Positions 1 through 5,152 of a stretch of DNA of 5,152 nt are shown piece after piece. Every line of letters starts with the position of its first letter. Position 1 is the first letter of the stretch. A program made the position numbers and the translations under genes. Origin of the DNA: Desulfotomaculum sp. Lineage in GTDB: Bacteria; Bacillota; Desulfotomaculia; Desulfotomaculales; Nap2-2B. The notes under the pieces were generated by a model. The model was not told where the DNA came from. It was given only the letters and a program-made list of their open reading frames with translations, and did no database searches. The DNA is taken from contig DMIY01000060.1 of assembly GCA_003457075.1 (NCBI GenBank), forward strand, positions 1-5,152, written 5' to 3'.

Positions 1-1586
1 GCGGCACAGGTATCTACCATCTTGAAGGCAGGAAGAATGCCGTATTGTTTGCGTAAATCCCTTACCTGCATGGGGTCGAGGCCGGTAAGCCGGCCGATCT
101 GGCTGTCGCTATAGCCAAAAACCTTGGCCATCTTTAAAAGTTCGGCAGTCAACCGGCTGCTTGCAGAACGCAGTGCTCCTTCTAAAACGACGATGTTTTT
201 TATTTTCTCCAGGAAGAAGTAATCGATGGACGTCAACTGGAATACCTCGCGCATGGCCCATGACCGGCGGAAAGCCTCGGCAATGGCAAACAACTGTTCA
301 TCATTAGGATGGCTGAGTCTTTCCTGCAGTTCCATTTCTGTCCAACTACCGCAACCTTTCAACTGCAGGCCGTCTACGCCGATTTCCAGGGAGCGCACGG
401 CTTTTAGCAGGGCTCCTTCCATTGTGCGGTCAATGGCCATTACTTCGCCGGTGGCCTTCATCTGTGTACCCAGCAGGCGGTCCCCGCTTGCAAATTTATC
501 GAAAGGCCAGCGGGGAATTTTGACCACTACGTAGTCCAGTGCCGGTTCAAAGCAGGCGCAGGTTTTTCCCGTGACGGGGTTGGTTATTTCGTCTAGGGTA
601 AAACCGATGGCGATTTTGGCGGCCGTTCTGGCAATAGGATACCCGGTAGCCTTGGAGGCCAGCGAACTGGAACGGCTTACCCGCGGGTTGACCTCAATGA
701 CGTAGTACCTGAAGCTGTGAGGATCCAGGGCAAACTGAATATTGCAGCCCCCTTCTACTTTTAAGGCGCGGATGATTTTCAAAGCGGCGGTGCGTAGCAG
801 TTGGTATTCTTTATCGGCCAGGGTTTGGGAAGGAGTTACGACGGCGCTGTCTCCCGTATGGATGCCAATGGGGTCGATGTTTTCCATGTTGCAAATGGTT
901 ATGCAGTTGTCCTGGCCGTCCCGCATTACCTCGTATTCGATTTCTTTCCAGCCGGCAACGCTCTTTTCCAGCAATACCTGGCCAATGGGACTTATTTTCA
1001 AGCCCCTGTCGATAATTGCGGCAAGCTCTTCTTCTGAGCGGGCCATACCGCCTCCTGTGCCCCCCAGGGTAAAGGCCGGGCGGACAATAATGGGATAATC
1101 AATTTCCCGGGCGAAGGAAAGAGCGCTTTCCAAGTCGTTGACAGTGGCGCCAGGAGGCACGGGCTCGCCGATTGACAGCATAGTTGCCTTGAACAATTCC
1201 CGGTCTTCGGCCCGGTGGATGCTTTCCAGGGAGGTACCGAGCAGTTTAACTTCAAACTGATCCAGTACACCTTCCTGGGCCAGTTCACAAGCCAGGTTCA
1301 AACCTGTCTGGCCGCCGAGGGTGGGCAGGAGCCCTTGGGGGCGTTCCTTTTTGATGATCCTGGCCAGGCATGAGCAGGTGAGCGGTTCGATGTATACCTG
1401 GTCGGCGATATGAAAATCGGTCATAATGGTAGCCGGGTTGGAGTTTACCAGTACCACCTGTACTCCTTCTTCCCGCAGGGCGCGGCATGCCTGGGTGCCT
1501 GCATAATCAAATTCGGCTGCCTGGCCGATAATAATGGGGCCGGAGCCGATGACCAAAACTTTTTGAATATCTTGATGTCTGGGCAT
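1..1586 (-). CDS. carB: Carbamoyl-phosphate synthase large subunit, N-terminal half (partial)
   Basis: Cytoplasmic large subunit of carbamoyl-phosphate synthase. It makes carbamoyl phosphate from bicarbonate, ammonia (normally channelled from glutamine hydrolysed by CarA) and two ATP. I translated 528 uninterrupted codons from ATG 1586-1584 to the left edge; the family is about 1,070 residues, so the second synthetase domain and allosteric domain lie outside. The visible part covers the carboxyphosphate ATP-grasp domain (about 1-400) and most of the oligomerisation domain. Family landmarks: [17 protein letters not shown] near 12-28, [10 protein letters not shown] 48-57, LPTLGGQT 87-94, EDR with R129, [12 protein letters not shown] 169-180, GWKEIE with E215, Q284, and [11 protein letters not shown] 297-307 with E298 and N300. 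These match the E. coli catalytic positions directly or with a one-residue shift. The start is fixed by an AGGAGG site and by homology. It follows argD by 73 bp, which suggests an arginine-linked enzyme. No carA lies between them. Some usually conserved spots differ, for example MTDFH where many homologues have MTDPE. Confidence 0.96.
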   Translation of the reverse strand, partial: MPRHQDIQKVLVIGSGPIIIGQAAEFDYAGTQACRALREEGVQVVLVNSNPATIMTDFHIADQVYIEPLTCSCLARIIKKERPQGLLPTLGGQTGLNLACELAQEGVLDQFEVKLLGTSLESIHRAEDRELFKATMLSIGEPVPPGATVNDLESALSFAREIDYPIIVRPAFTLGGTGGGMARSEEELAAIIDRGLKISPIGQVLLEKSVAGWKEIEYEVMRDGQDNCITICNMENIDPIGIHTGDSAVVTPSQTLADKEYQLLRTAALKIIRALKVEGGCNIQFALDPHSFRYYVIEVNPRVSRSSSLASKATGYPIARTAAKIAIGFTLDEITNPVTGKTCACFEPALDYVVVKIPRWPFDKFASGDRLLGTQMKATGEVMAIDRTMEGALLKAVRSLEIGVDGLQLKGCGSWTEMELQERLSHPNDEQLFAIAEAFRRSWAMREVFQLTSIDYFFLEKIKNIVVLEGALRSASSRLTAELLKMAKVFGYSDSQIGRLTGLDPMQVRDLRKQYGILPAFKMVDTCA

Positions 1587-1659
1587 GTGGCCCTCCTCCT
1601 AAACGTCAAACCTTACCGGCGATGATCGGAAAAAAGCTTTGTGCCTATGCGCCTTTTCC
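1587..1659 (-). other. argD-carB intergenic gap, no terminator seen
   Basis: This 73-bp spacer between the argD stop (TAG, 1662-1660) and the carB ATG contains the carB ribosome binding site. It also has an A/T-rich patch with the small palindrome AAAGCTTT. I find no GC-rich hairpin followed by a T run on the minus strand, so argD and carB are probably co-transcribed. It is far too short to hold carA (about 1.1 kb). Confidence 0.7.
1591..1600 (-). promoter_or_regulatory. Ribosome binding site of carB
   Basis: On the minus strand the sequence reads AGGAGGAGGG, a very strong Shine-Dalgarno match, ending 4 nt before the ATG at 1586 (the core AGGAGG registers give 7-10 nt). It confirms the carB start and suggests efficient independent initiation despite the 73-bp gap after argD. 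Confidence 0.85.
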
Positions 1660-2862
1660 CTAAATTGTGGAGAGGACGCCGGCCAGTATGCCCACAGCCC
1701 TGTCTACGTCACCGGTGGTAATTGTGAGCGGTGGAAGAAAGCGCAGGATATGACCGTCCACACAATTGATTAAAAGACCCCGGTTTTGGCATTGACTTAC
1801 AACTTCTTTGCCTTCCACAGGACCTTCATTGGATAATTCTACACCTAGCATCAAACCCAGGCCGCGCACCTCGCGGATGAATGAAAATCGATTGGCCAGG
1901 GACTGCAGGTGTGCTTTGAAGTAATCTCCCACCCGGCCGGCATTTCCAATTATATCGTTGTTTAGCATGAATTCCAGGGTTGCCAGGGCAGCAGCACAGG
2001 CCAGGGGGTTGCCGCCGAAGGTTGAGGCATGATCTCCCGGGCCGAAGGCACAGGCCACCTCCCCGGTGGCTGCCATGGCGCCGATGGGGAATCCGCCGCC
2101 CAGGGCTTTGGCCAGGGTGAAAAGATCAGGGTCTACGTTATAATGGTGATGGGCTAAGAAGACGCCCGTACGCCCCAGGCCGCATTGCACTTCATCAAAG
2201 ATGAGTAAAAGGCCATGGCGGTTGCAGAGTTCCCGCACCCCTGCCAGGTAATCTTTCCTGGCCATGTGAATACCACCCTCCCCCTGCACGGGTTCCAGCA
2301 TTATCGCGCAGGTGTGTGGGCCGATGGCAGCCTCGAGGGATTCAAGGTCGTTGAAAGGTACGTGTTTAAACCCGCCGGGCAAGGGTTCGAAACCCTGCTG
2401 GTATTTATCCTGGCCGGTAGCGGAAAGGGTAGCCAGAGTACGTCCGTGAAAAGATTTTAAGGCTGTAATGATTTCGTATTTTTCCGGGCCGTAGTTTAGC
2501 TTTGCATTTTTCCGGGCCAGTTTGATGGCTGCCTCGTTTGCTTCGGCGCCGCTGTTACAGAAAAAAACACGATCCCCGCAGGAATGTTCTACCAGTAGTT
2601 GAGCCAGCCGGGCCTGCGGCTCGATGTAATACAGGTTGGAGATGTGCATCAGGGTACGCGCCTGAGTAGCGATAGCTTCCACTACGGCGGGATGGCAGTG
2701 ACCCAGGGAGCACACCGCCAGGCCGGCAAGGAAATCGAGGTATTCCCTGCCTTCGGCGTCCCACAGGCGGACTCCTTCTCCCCGTACAGGGGTTAAAGGA
2801 AGCCGGCCGTAAGTGTTCATTACGTATTTATTGCTCAGTTCCATTATTTGTTCGCTGGTCAA
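1660..2862 (-). CDS. argD: Acetylornithine aminotransferase
   Basis: PLP-dependent class III aminotransferase that converts N-acetylglutamate semialdehyde plus glutamate into N-acetylornithine and 2-oxoglutarate, the fourth step of ornithine synthesis. With the TTG start at 2862-2860 it is 400 residues, the usual length for ArgD. Visible motifs: KYVMNTYGRLPL 12-23 (typical N-terminus), NSGAEANEAAIKLAR 103-117 (cofactor phosphate loop), FHGRT 138-142, EPVQGEGG 190-197, IFDEVQCGLGRTG 221-233 with the PLP-ring aspartate D223, and LAKALGGGFPIGA 250-262 with the Schiff-base lysine K252. THASTFGGNP-type sequence follows near 278-286. The frame stays open upstream to an ATG at 3030, giving 456 residues, but those 56 extra codons run through the inverted-repeat element and match no ArgD feature. 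I chose TTG because a GAAGGAG site precedes it and the product then begins MTSEQIMELSNKYVMNTYG, as in related enzymes. A related ornithine or succinylornithine aminotransferase is possible by sequence alone, but the operon context favours ArgD. Confidence 0.97.
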   Translation of the reverse strand: MTSEQIMELSNKYVMNTYGRLPLTPVRGEGVRLWDAEGREYLDFLAGLAVCSLGHCHPAVVEAIATQARTLMHISNLYYIEPQARLAQLLVEHSCGDRVFFCNSGAEANEAAIKLARKNAKLNYGPEKYEIITALKSFHGRTLATLSATGQDKYQQGFEPLPGGFKHVPFNDLESLEAAIGPHTCAIMLEPVQGEGGIHMARKDYLAGVRELCNRHGLLLIFDEVQCGLGRTGVFLAHHHYNVDPDLFTLAKALGGGFPIGAMAATGEVACAFGPGDHASTFGGNPLACAAALATLEFMLNNDIIGNAGRVGDYFKAHLQSLANRFSFIREVRGLGLMLGVELSNEGPVEGKEVVSQCQNRGLLINCVDGHILRFLPPLTITTGDVDRAVGILAGVLSTI

Positions 2863-2873
2863 AAGACAAAACA

Positions 2874-2880
2874 CTCCTTC
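2874..2880 (-). promoter_or_regulatory. Ribosome binding site deciding the argD TTG start
   Basis: The minus strand reads GAAGGAG, ending 11 nt before the TTG at 2862-2860. The spacing is slightly long, but no better start is available. The in-frame GTG overlaps the site itself, the next in-frame ATG (2844-2842) is about 29 nt away, and the ATG at 3030 is inside the repeat element. The site lies 13 bp outside the element, so it probably belongs to the original argD leader. Confidence 0.65.
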
Positions 2881-2893
2881 AGAAAATAGATTT

Positions 2894-2911
2894 TGCTTAC
2901 CGTTCGTTTGC
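2894..2911 (+). repeat. Left terminal inverted repeat
   Basis: Eighteen bases, TGCTTACCGTTCGTTTGC, matching the reverse complement of 3134-3151 at 17 positions. The sequences outside the two repeats (AAAATCTATT against CGCAATTTTC, each read outward) do not match, so the pairing ends sharply here. That behaviour is expected of an element boundary. Confidence 0.85.
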
Positions 2912-2993
2912 CGTCGCTTCGATGCTACAGGCCGACGAGACATCAGCTTGGTTCGGAGCGAATCTGCCAGCGCTGCATATTGCGCGTGGCTCG

Positions 2994-3040
2994 TTAGTTT
3001 TTTTGCCCCATGAACTTTGCGGGCGTCCACTTAGTTTTTT
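2994..3040 (+). repeat. Short direct repeats TTAGTTTTTT in the element core
   Basis: TTAGTTTTTT occurs at 2994-3003 (continuing for one more T) and again at 3031-3040, 37 bp apart, inside the central part of the inverted-repeat element. On the plus strand these are T runs, but neither follows a convincing GC-rich hairpin, so I do not call them terminators. They may be internal duplications of the element. Confidence 0.5.
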
Positions 3041-3085
3041 AGTATCCTGTTACCTGCGCGATTCGCTTAAGCCGATTCGCTAACC

Positions 3086-3121
3086 TCACCTGCGCCGTGT
3101 CTCGTTACCGGCCTTTCGCAT
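3086..3121 (-). other. Possible 11-codon Arg-rich micro-ORF in the argB-argD gap
   Basis: On the operon's mRNA strand an AAGGAG site (3133-3128) sits 6 nt before ATG 3121-3119. The resulting 11-residue frame, MRKAGNETRRR, ends at TGA 3088-3086. Four of eleven residues are arginine, with three consecutive Arg codons (CGG CGC AGG) just before the stop. It begins 38 nt after the argB stop and lies upstream of argD, where an arginine-sensing leader peptide would make sense. However, it lies entirely within the inverted-repeat element and its ribosome binding site abuts the terminal repeat. Chance, or a shared property of the repeat family, is therefore the simpler explanation. Translation is not shown. 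Confidence 0.25.
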
Positions 3122-3133
3122 ATGTAGCTCCTT

Positions 3134-3151
3134 GCAAACAAACGGTAAGCA
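3134..3151 (-). repeat. Right terminal inverted repeat
   Basis: The plus strand reads GCAAACAAACGGTAAGCA; on the minus strand this is TGCTTACCGTTTGTTTGC, the partner of 2894-2911. The single difference is T for C at the twelfth base. It lies 8 bp past the argB stop codon. Confidence 0.85.
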
Positions 3152-3159
3152 CGCAATTT

Positions 3160-4053
3160 TCATTGTACTACCATCGTTCCAATACCTTTGTCTGTAAAAA
3201 CTTCCAGCAAGATAGAGTGGGATACCCGCCCGTCCAGTATATGTGTGGTTTTTACGCCTCCTGCCAGGGCGCAGGTACAGCACTCTACTTTCGGGATCAT
3301 GCCTCCGTCAATAATCTCCCTGTTGATCAGTTCAGGTATTTCGCCGGCATTGACGACAGATATAAGTGAGTTTTTATCCTCGCGGTTTTCTAGGATACCT
3401 TCTGTGTCGGTAAGGATAACCAGCTTTTCTGCCTTTAAAGCCACGGCCAGTTCTCCGGCGGCATGGTCGGCGTTGATATTATAGCTTTCTCCGGTTGGTC
3501 CCGCGGCTACGGGGGCTACCACCGGAATGTAGCTTTCGCCGATCAAAGTATGGATTATTTGCGGGTTGACTTTTATGATTTCACCTACCAGGCCGATATC
3601 TACTGTAGCTACGGTGCCGTTGGGGTGTTTTATCTGGCCCGGCTTGCGTCTGGCCTGGAATAGTTCTGCGTCCTTGCCTGAAAGGCCTACGGCTTTTCCG
3701 CCAAAACCATTGATCAACGAGACGATTTCCTTGTTTATCTTACCCACTAGCGTCATTTCCACGATTTCCATAGTCTCATCATCGGTAATCCGCAGGCCGT
3801 TTAAAAAACGGGACTTGATGTCCAGTCTTTTCAGCATGTTGCTGATTTCCGGCCCGCCGCCGTGGACAATTACCGGGTTGATGCCTACGTATTTCATCAG
3901 TACTACATCGGTGAGCACTGCCTTTTTCAGTTCGTTGTCGGTCATGGCGTGGCCGCCGTATTTAATCACTACTGTTTTACCGTAAAACTTTTTTATGTAG
4001 GGCAGTGCTTCCACCAGAATGGCAGCTTTTTCACCCGGGCTGATCGTAGACAA
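3160..4053 (-). CDS. argB: Acetylglutamate kinase, probably arginine-inhibited
   Basis: Cytoplasmic amino-acid-kinase-family enzyme that phosphorylates N-acetyl-L-glutamate with ATP to give N-acetylglutamyl 5-phosphate, the second step of ornithine synthesis. The product is 297 residues, normal for the longer class. Motifs: [10 protein letters not shown] 28-37 with phosphate-binding K31, VHGGGPEIS 63-71, NGLRIT 85-90, [10 protein letters not shown] 194-203 with the catalytic aspartate D196, and GGMIPK 250-255 with K255. Two features are known from arginine-sensitive hexameric enzymes (for example Thermotoga and Pseudomonas): an N-terminal helix before the kinase core (about 6-25, [12 protein letters not shown]) and the C-terminal stretch HILDGR 271-276 through [12 protein letters not shown] 282-293. 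I infer feedback control by arginine. The start is TTG at 4053-4051, set by an AGGAGG 7 nt upstream and by the family-typical N-terminus. It follows argJ by 33 bp and is separated from argD by the repeat element. Confidence 0.98.
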   Translation of the reverse strand: MSTISPGEKAAILVEALPYIKKFYGKTVVIKYGGHAMTDNELKKAVLTDVVLMKYVGINPVIVHGGGPEISNMLKRLDIKSRFLNGLRITDDETMEIVEMTLVGKINKEIVSLINGFGGKAVGLSGKDAELFQARRKPGQIKHPNGTVATVDIGLVGEIIKVNPQIIHTLIGESYIPVVAPVAAGPTGESYNINADHAAGELAVALKAEKLVILTDTEGILENREDKNSLISVVNAGEIPELINREIIDGGMIPKVECCTCALAGGVKTTHILDGRVSHSILLEVFTDKGIGTMVVQ

Positions 4054-4060
4054 ATTTATG

Positions 4061-4066
4061 CCTCCT
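4061..4066 (-). promoter_or_regulatory. Ribosome binding site deciding the argB TTG start
   Basis: The minus strand reads AGGAGG followed by CATAAAT and then TTG at 4053-4051, giving a 7-nt spacing. There is no in-frame ATG between this site and the conserved sequence, so TTG initiation is well supported. Confidence 0.85.
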
Positions 4067-4086
4067 ATGATATATTTCCTTTTTAA

Positions 4087-5152
4087 TTACGTCCGGTAAT
4101 GGGCATTGATCCTTACGTAGTCGTAGGTGAGGTCGCAGCCCCAGGCGGTGGCGTTAAAAGAGCCGGTTTTTAGGTCAATTAAGATTTGGGCGGTGCTGGC
4201 TGCCAGTGTCTCAAGCGCCTCATTTTCACTAAAAGACAGGGAACAGCCGCTTTTGGCTACCTGGATTCCGTTTAAGAAAATATCTACCTGGCCAGGATCG
4301 AATTCTGCTCCTGAATAACCGGCGGCGCACAAAATGCGGCCCCAGTTTGCATCTTCTCCAAAAATGGCCGTTTTAACCAGGTTTGAACCGGCTACTGCCC
4401 TGGCAGCCAGGCGGGCCCCTGCTTCAGTGGGGGCGTTTATTACCTGTACTTCCAGCATTTTTGTTGCTCCCTCGCCATCGCGGGCTAAGGATTTGGCCAG
4501 ATGAGTACATACCCGGGTCAGGTTCTCACGAAAAAAGTAGTACTCCTTGCTTTCTTCTGTAATCTCCCGGCTCCCTGCTTTTCCGTTGGCCAGCAGCAGT
4601 ACCATGTCGTTGGTGCTTGTATCCCTGTCTATGGTAATCATGTTAAATGAGCGGTCTACAGCGTAACGCAGGATGTCTTTCAGGCAACCCGGTGCGATCC
4701 CGGCATCGGTGGTGAGGAAACAAAGCATGGTGGCCATGTTGGGATGAATCATGCCGGACCCCTTGGCCATTCCTCCTATGGTTATCCTGGCGCCGTTTAA
4801 AGAAAAACAAACAGCAGCTTCCTTGGGCTCAGTATCAGTAGTCATAATTGCTTCTGCCGCCGCCCCGCTGCCGTCTTTGTTCAAAGCCGCGGCAGCAGTG
4901 GCGATGCCGGGCAATATCTGTTCCATGGGCATGGGCTGGCCGATTACCCCTGTGGAGGCTACCAGCGCATATTCACGGGGAATCTTCAGCAGCCGGGCAG
5001 CTTCTTCTCCCATGGAAAAAGCGTCCTGTAACCCTTGTTTGCCGTTGCAGGCATTGGCGTTGCCGCTGTTTATGATTACTGCCTGCGCCCATCCCCTGCT
5101 TGCCCGTTCCATGGTTAACAAAAGGGGTGCAGCCTTTACCCGGTTGGTGGTG
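4087..5152 (-). CDS. argJ: Glutamate N-acetyltransferase / amino-acid N-acetyltransferase (partial, 5' end missing)
   Basis: ArgJ moves the acetyl group of N-acetylornithine to glutamate, releasing ornithine and closing the acetyl cycle. Many family members can also use acetyl-CoA to make N-acetylglutamate; which type this is cannot be decided here. The visible 354 residues run open to the right edge and begin TTNRVKAAPLL, a conserved near-N-terminal segment. Only about 50 residues should be missing from a family length near 400-410. An apparent TTG at 5121 is an internal leucine codon, not the start. Motifs, numbered from the first visible residue: NSGNANACNG 28-37, STGVIG 66-71 (oxyanion-hole Thr-Gly), KGSGMIHPNMATML 130-143, DRDTSTND 175-182, GEDANWGR 265-272, and the typical C-terminus INAHYRT. 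The ATML threonine (T141, codon 4731-4729) is the autoproteolytic cleavage site and catalytic nucleophile that separates the alpha and beta chains. All key residues seen are intact. It stops with TAA 33 bp before argB. Confidence 0.97.
   Translation of the reverse strand, partial: TTNRVKAAPLLLTMERASRGWAQAVIINSGNANACNGKQGLQDAFSMGEEAARLLKIPREYALVASTGVIGQPMPMEQILPGIATAAAALNKDGSGAAAEAIMTTDTEPKEAAVCFSLNGARITIGGMAKGSGMIHPNMATMLCFLTTDAGIAPGCLKDILRYAVDRSFNMITIDRDTSTNDMVLLLANGKAGSREITEESKEYYFFRENLTRVCTHLAKSLARDGEGATKMLEVQVINAPTEAGARLAARAVAGSNLVKTAIFGEDANWGRILCAAGYSGAEFDPGQVDIFLNGIQVAKSGCSLSFSENEALETLAASTAQILIDLKTGSFNATAWGCDLTYDYVRINAHYRT

Larger units (their letters stand above)
2894..3151. mobile_element. 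MITE-like element with long imperfect terminal inverted repeats
   Basis: This element is bounded by TGCTTACCGTTCGTTTGC (2894-2911) and GCAAACAAACGGTAAGCA (3134-3151), which are inverted copies differing at one of 18 positions. Further inward the arms share, in the same order and inverted, AGGCCG (2929-2934 and 3109-3114), ACGAGACA (2935-2942 and 3098-3105) and AGCGAATC (2957-2964 and 3074-3081). The imperfect arms are therefore about 70-78 bp each around a non-repeated core. The size, the absence of a transposase gene and the placement in a gap that should be short suggest a miniature non-autonomous transposable element or an intergenic repeat family. No clear target-site duplication abuts the repeats; ATTTT occurs at 2890-2894 and 3156-3160 but may be chance. 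An alternative is a relic structured RNA element. It starts 8 bp after the argB stop and ends 13 bp before the argD ribosome binding site, so it disrupts neither gene. Confidence 0.7.

Noticed and set aside
226..1098. Plus-strand ORFs opposite carB
   Set aside because: They are antisense to a strongly conserved coding region and have no recognisable product, so they are shadows of carB.
998..1488. Two minus-strand ORFs (998-1288 and 1285-1488) that could hint at a frameshifted carB
   Set aside because: The carB frame read from ATG 1586 is continuous for 528 codons to the edge, with conserved motifs throughout. These ORFs are in other frames and do not resemble known proteins.
2990..3045. Rho-independent terminators suggested by T runs at 2998-3004 and 3035-3040
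   Set aside because: The T runs are on the plus strand, opposite to the operon, and no stable GC-rich hairpin directly precedes either. No plus-strand gene would end there.
2863..3159. T-box, riboswitch or ArgR/AhrC operator in the argB-argD gap
   Set aside because: I see no T-box sequence, known riboswitch core or convincing ARG-box palindrome. The inverted-repeat architecture explains most of the gap better.
2813..3369. Plus- and minus-strand ORFs crossing the argB-argD gap (2813-3013, 3097-3369, 3086-3283)
   Set aside because: They run from the repeat element into argB or argD in the wrong frame or strand. The shared CLPFVC peptide in two of them is just the terminal inverted repeat translated twice.
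5119..5121. TTG at 5121-5119 as the argJ start
   Set aside because: The frame is open upstream to the window edge and encodes TTNRVKAAPL, a conserved internal ArgJ segment, so this TTG is an internal leucine codon.

Overview
The window is a stretch of an arginine-biosynthesis operon, with every gene on the minus strand, so transcription runs from the right edge to the left edge. In transcription order it holds argJ (5' end cut by the right edge), argB, argD and carB (3' half cut by the left edge). The gene order, strong AGGAGG-type ribosome binding sites, two consecutive TTG starts and protein character suggest a Gram-positive anaerobe of the Firmicutes. A Desulfotomaculum/Pelotomaculum/Moorella-like Clostridia is my best guess from protein flavour, not from any search.

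Layout along the minus strand: argJ (5152 to 4087) is followed after 33 bp by argB (4053 to 3160). A 297-bp gap comes next, then argD (2862 to 1660), a 73-bp gap, and carB (1586 to the left edge). I checked the carB frame codon by codon: 528 codons without interruption. It looks gene-less in a simple ORF scan only because its stop lies outside the window.

Together these genes form the acetyl-cycle route to ornithine plus the start of carbamoyl phosphate supply. ArgJ makes N-acetylglutamate and later recovers the acetyl group as ornithine is released. ArgB phosphorylates N-acetylglutamate and ArgD transaminates the semialdehyde. CarB makes the carbamoyl phosphate that ornithine carbamoyltransferase uses to form citrulline. 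ArgC is not in the window and may lie upstream. The small subunit gene carA, usually found between argD and carB in this operon type, is absent here.

The one part not explained by the pathway is the argB-argD gap. It is almost filled by a roughly 258-bp element (2894-3151) whose ends are near-perfect 18-bp inverted repeats. Further short blocks recur inward in the same order in both arms, as in a MITE-like non-autonomous element. On the mRNA strand it carries a tiny Arg-rich ORF with a good ribosome binding site, and it supplies an open frame that artificially lengthens argD. I saw no RNA gene, CRISPR array, clear promoter, riboswitch or terminator. The window is otherwise an ordinary biosynthetic operon.
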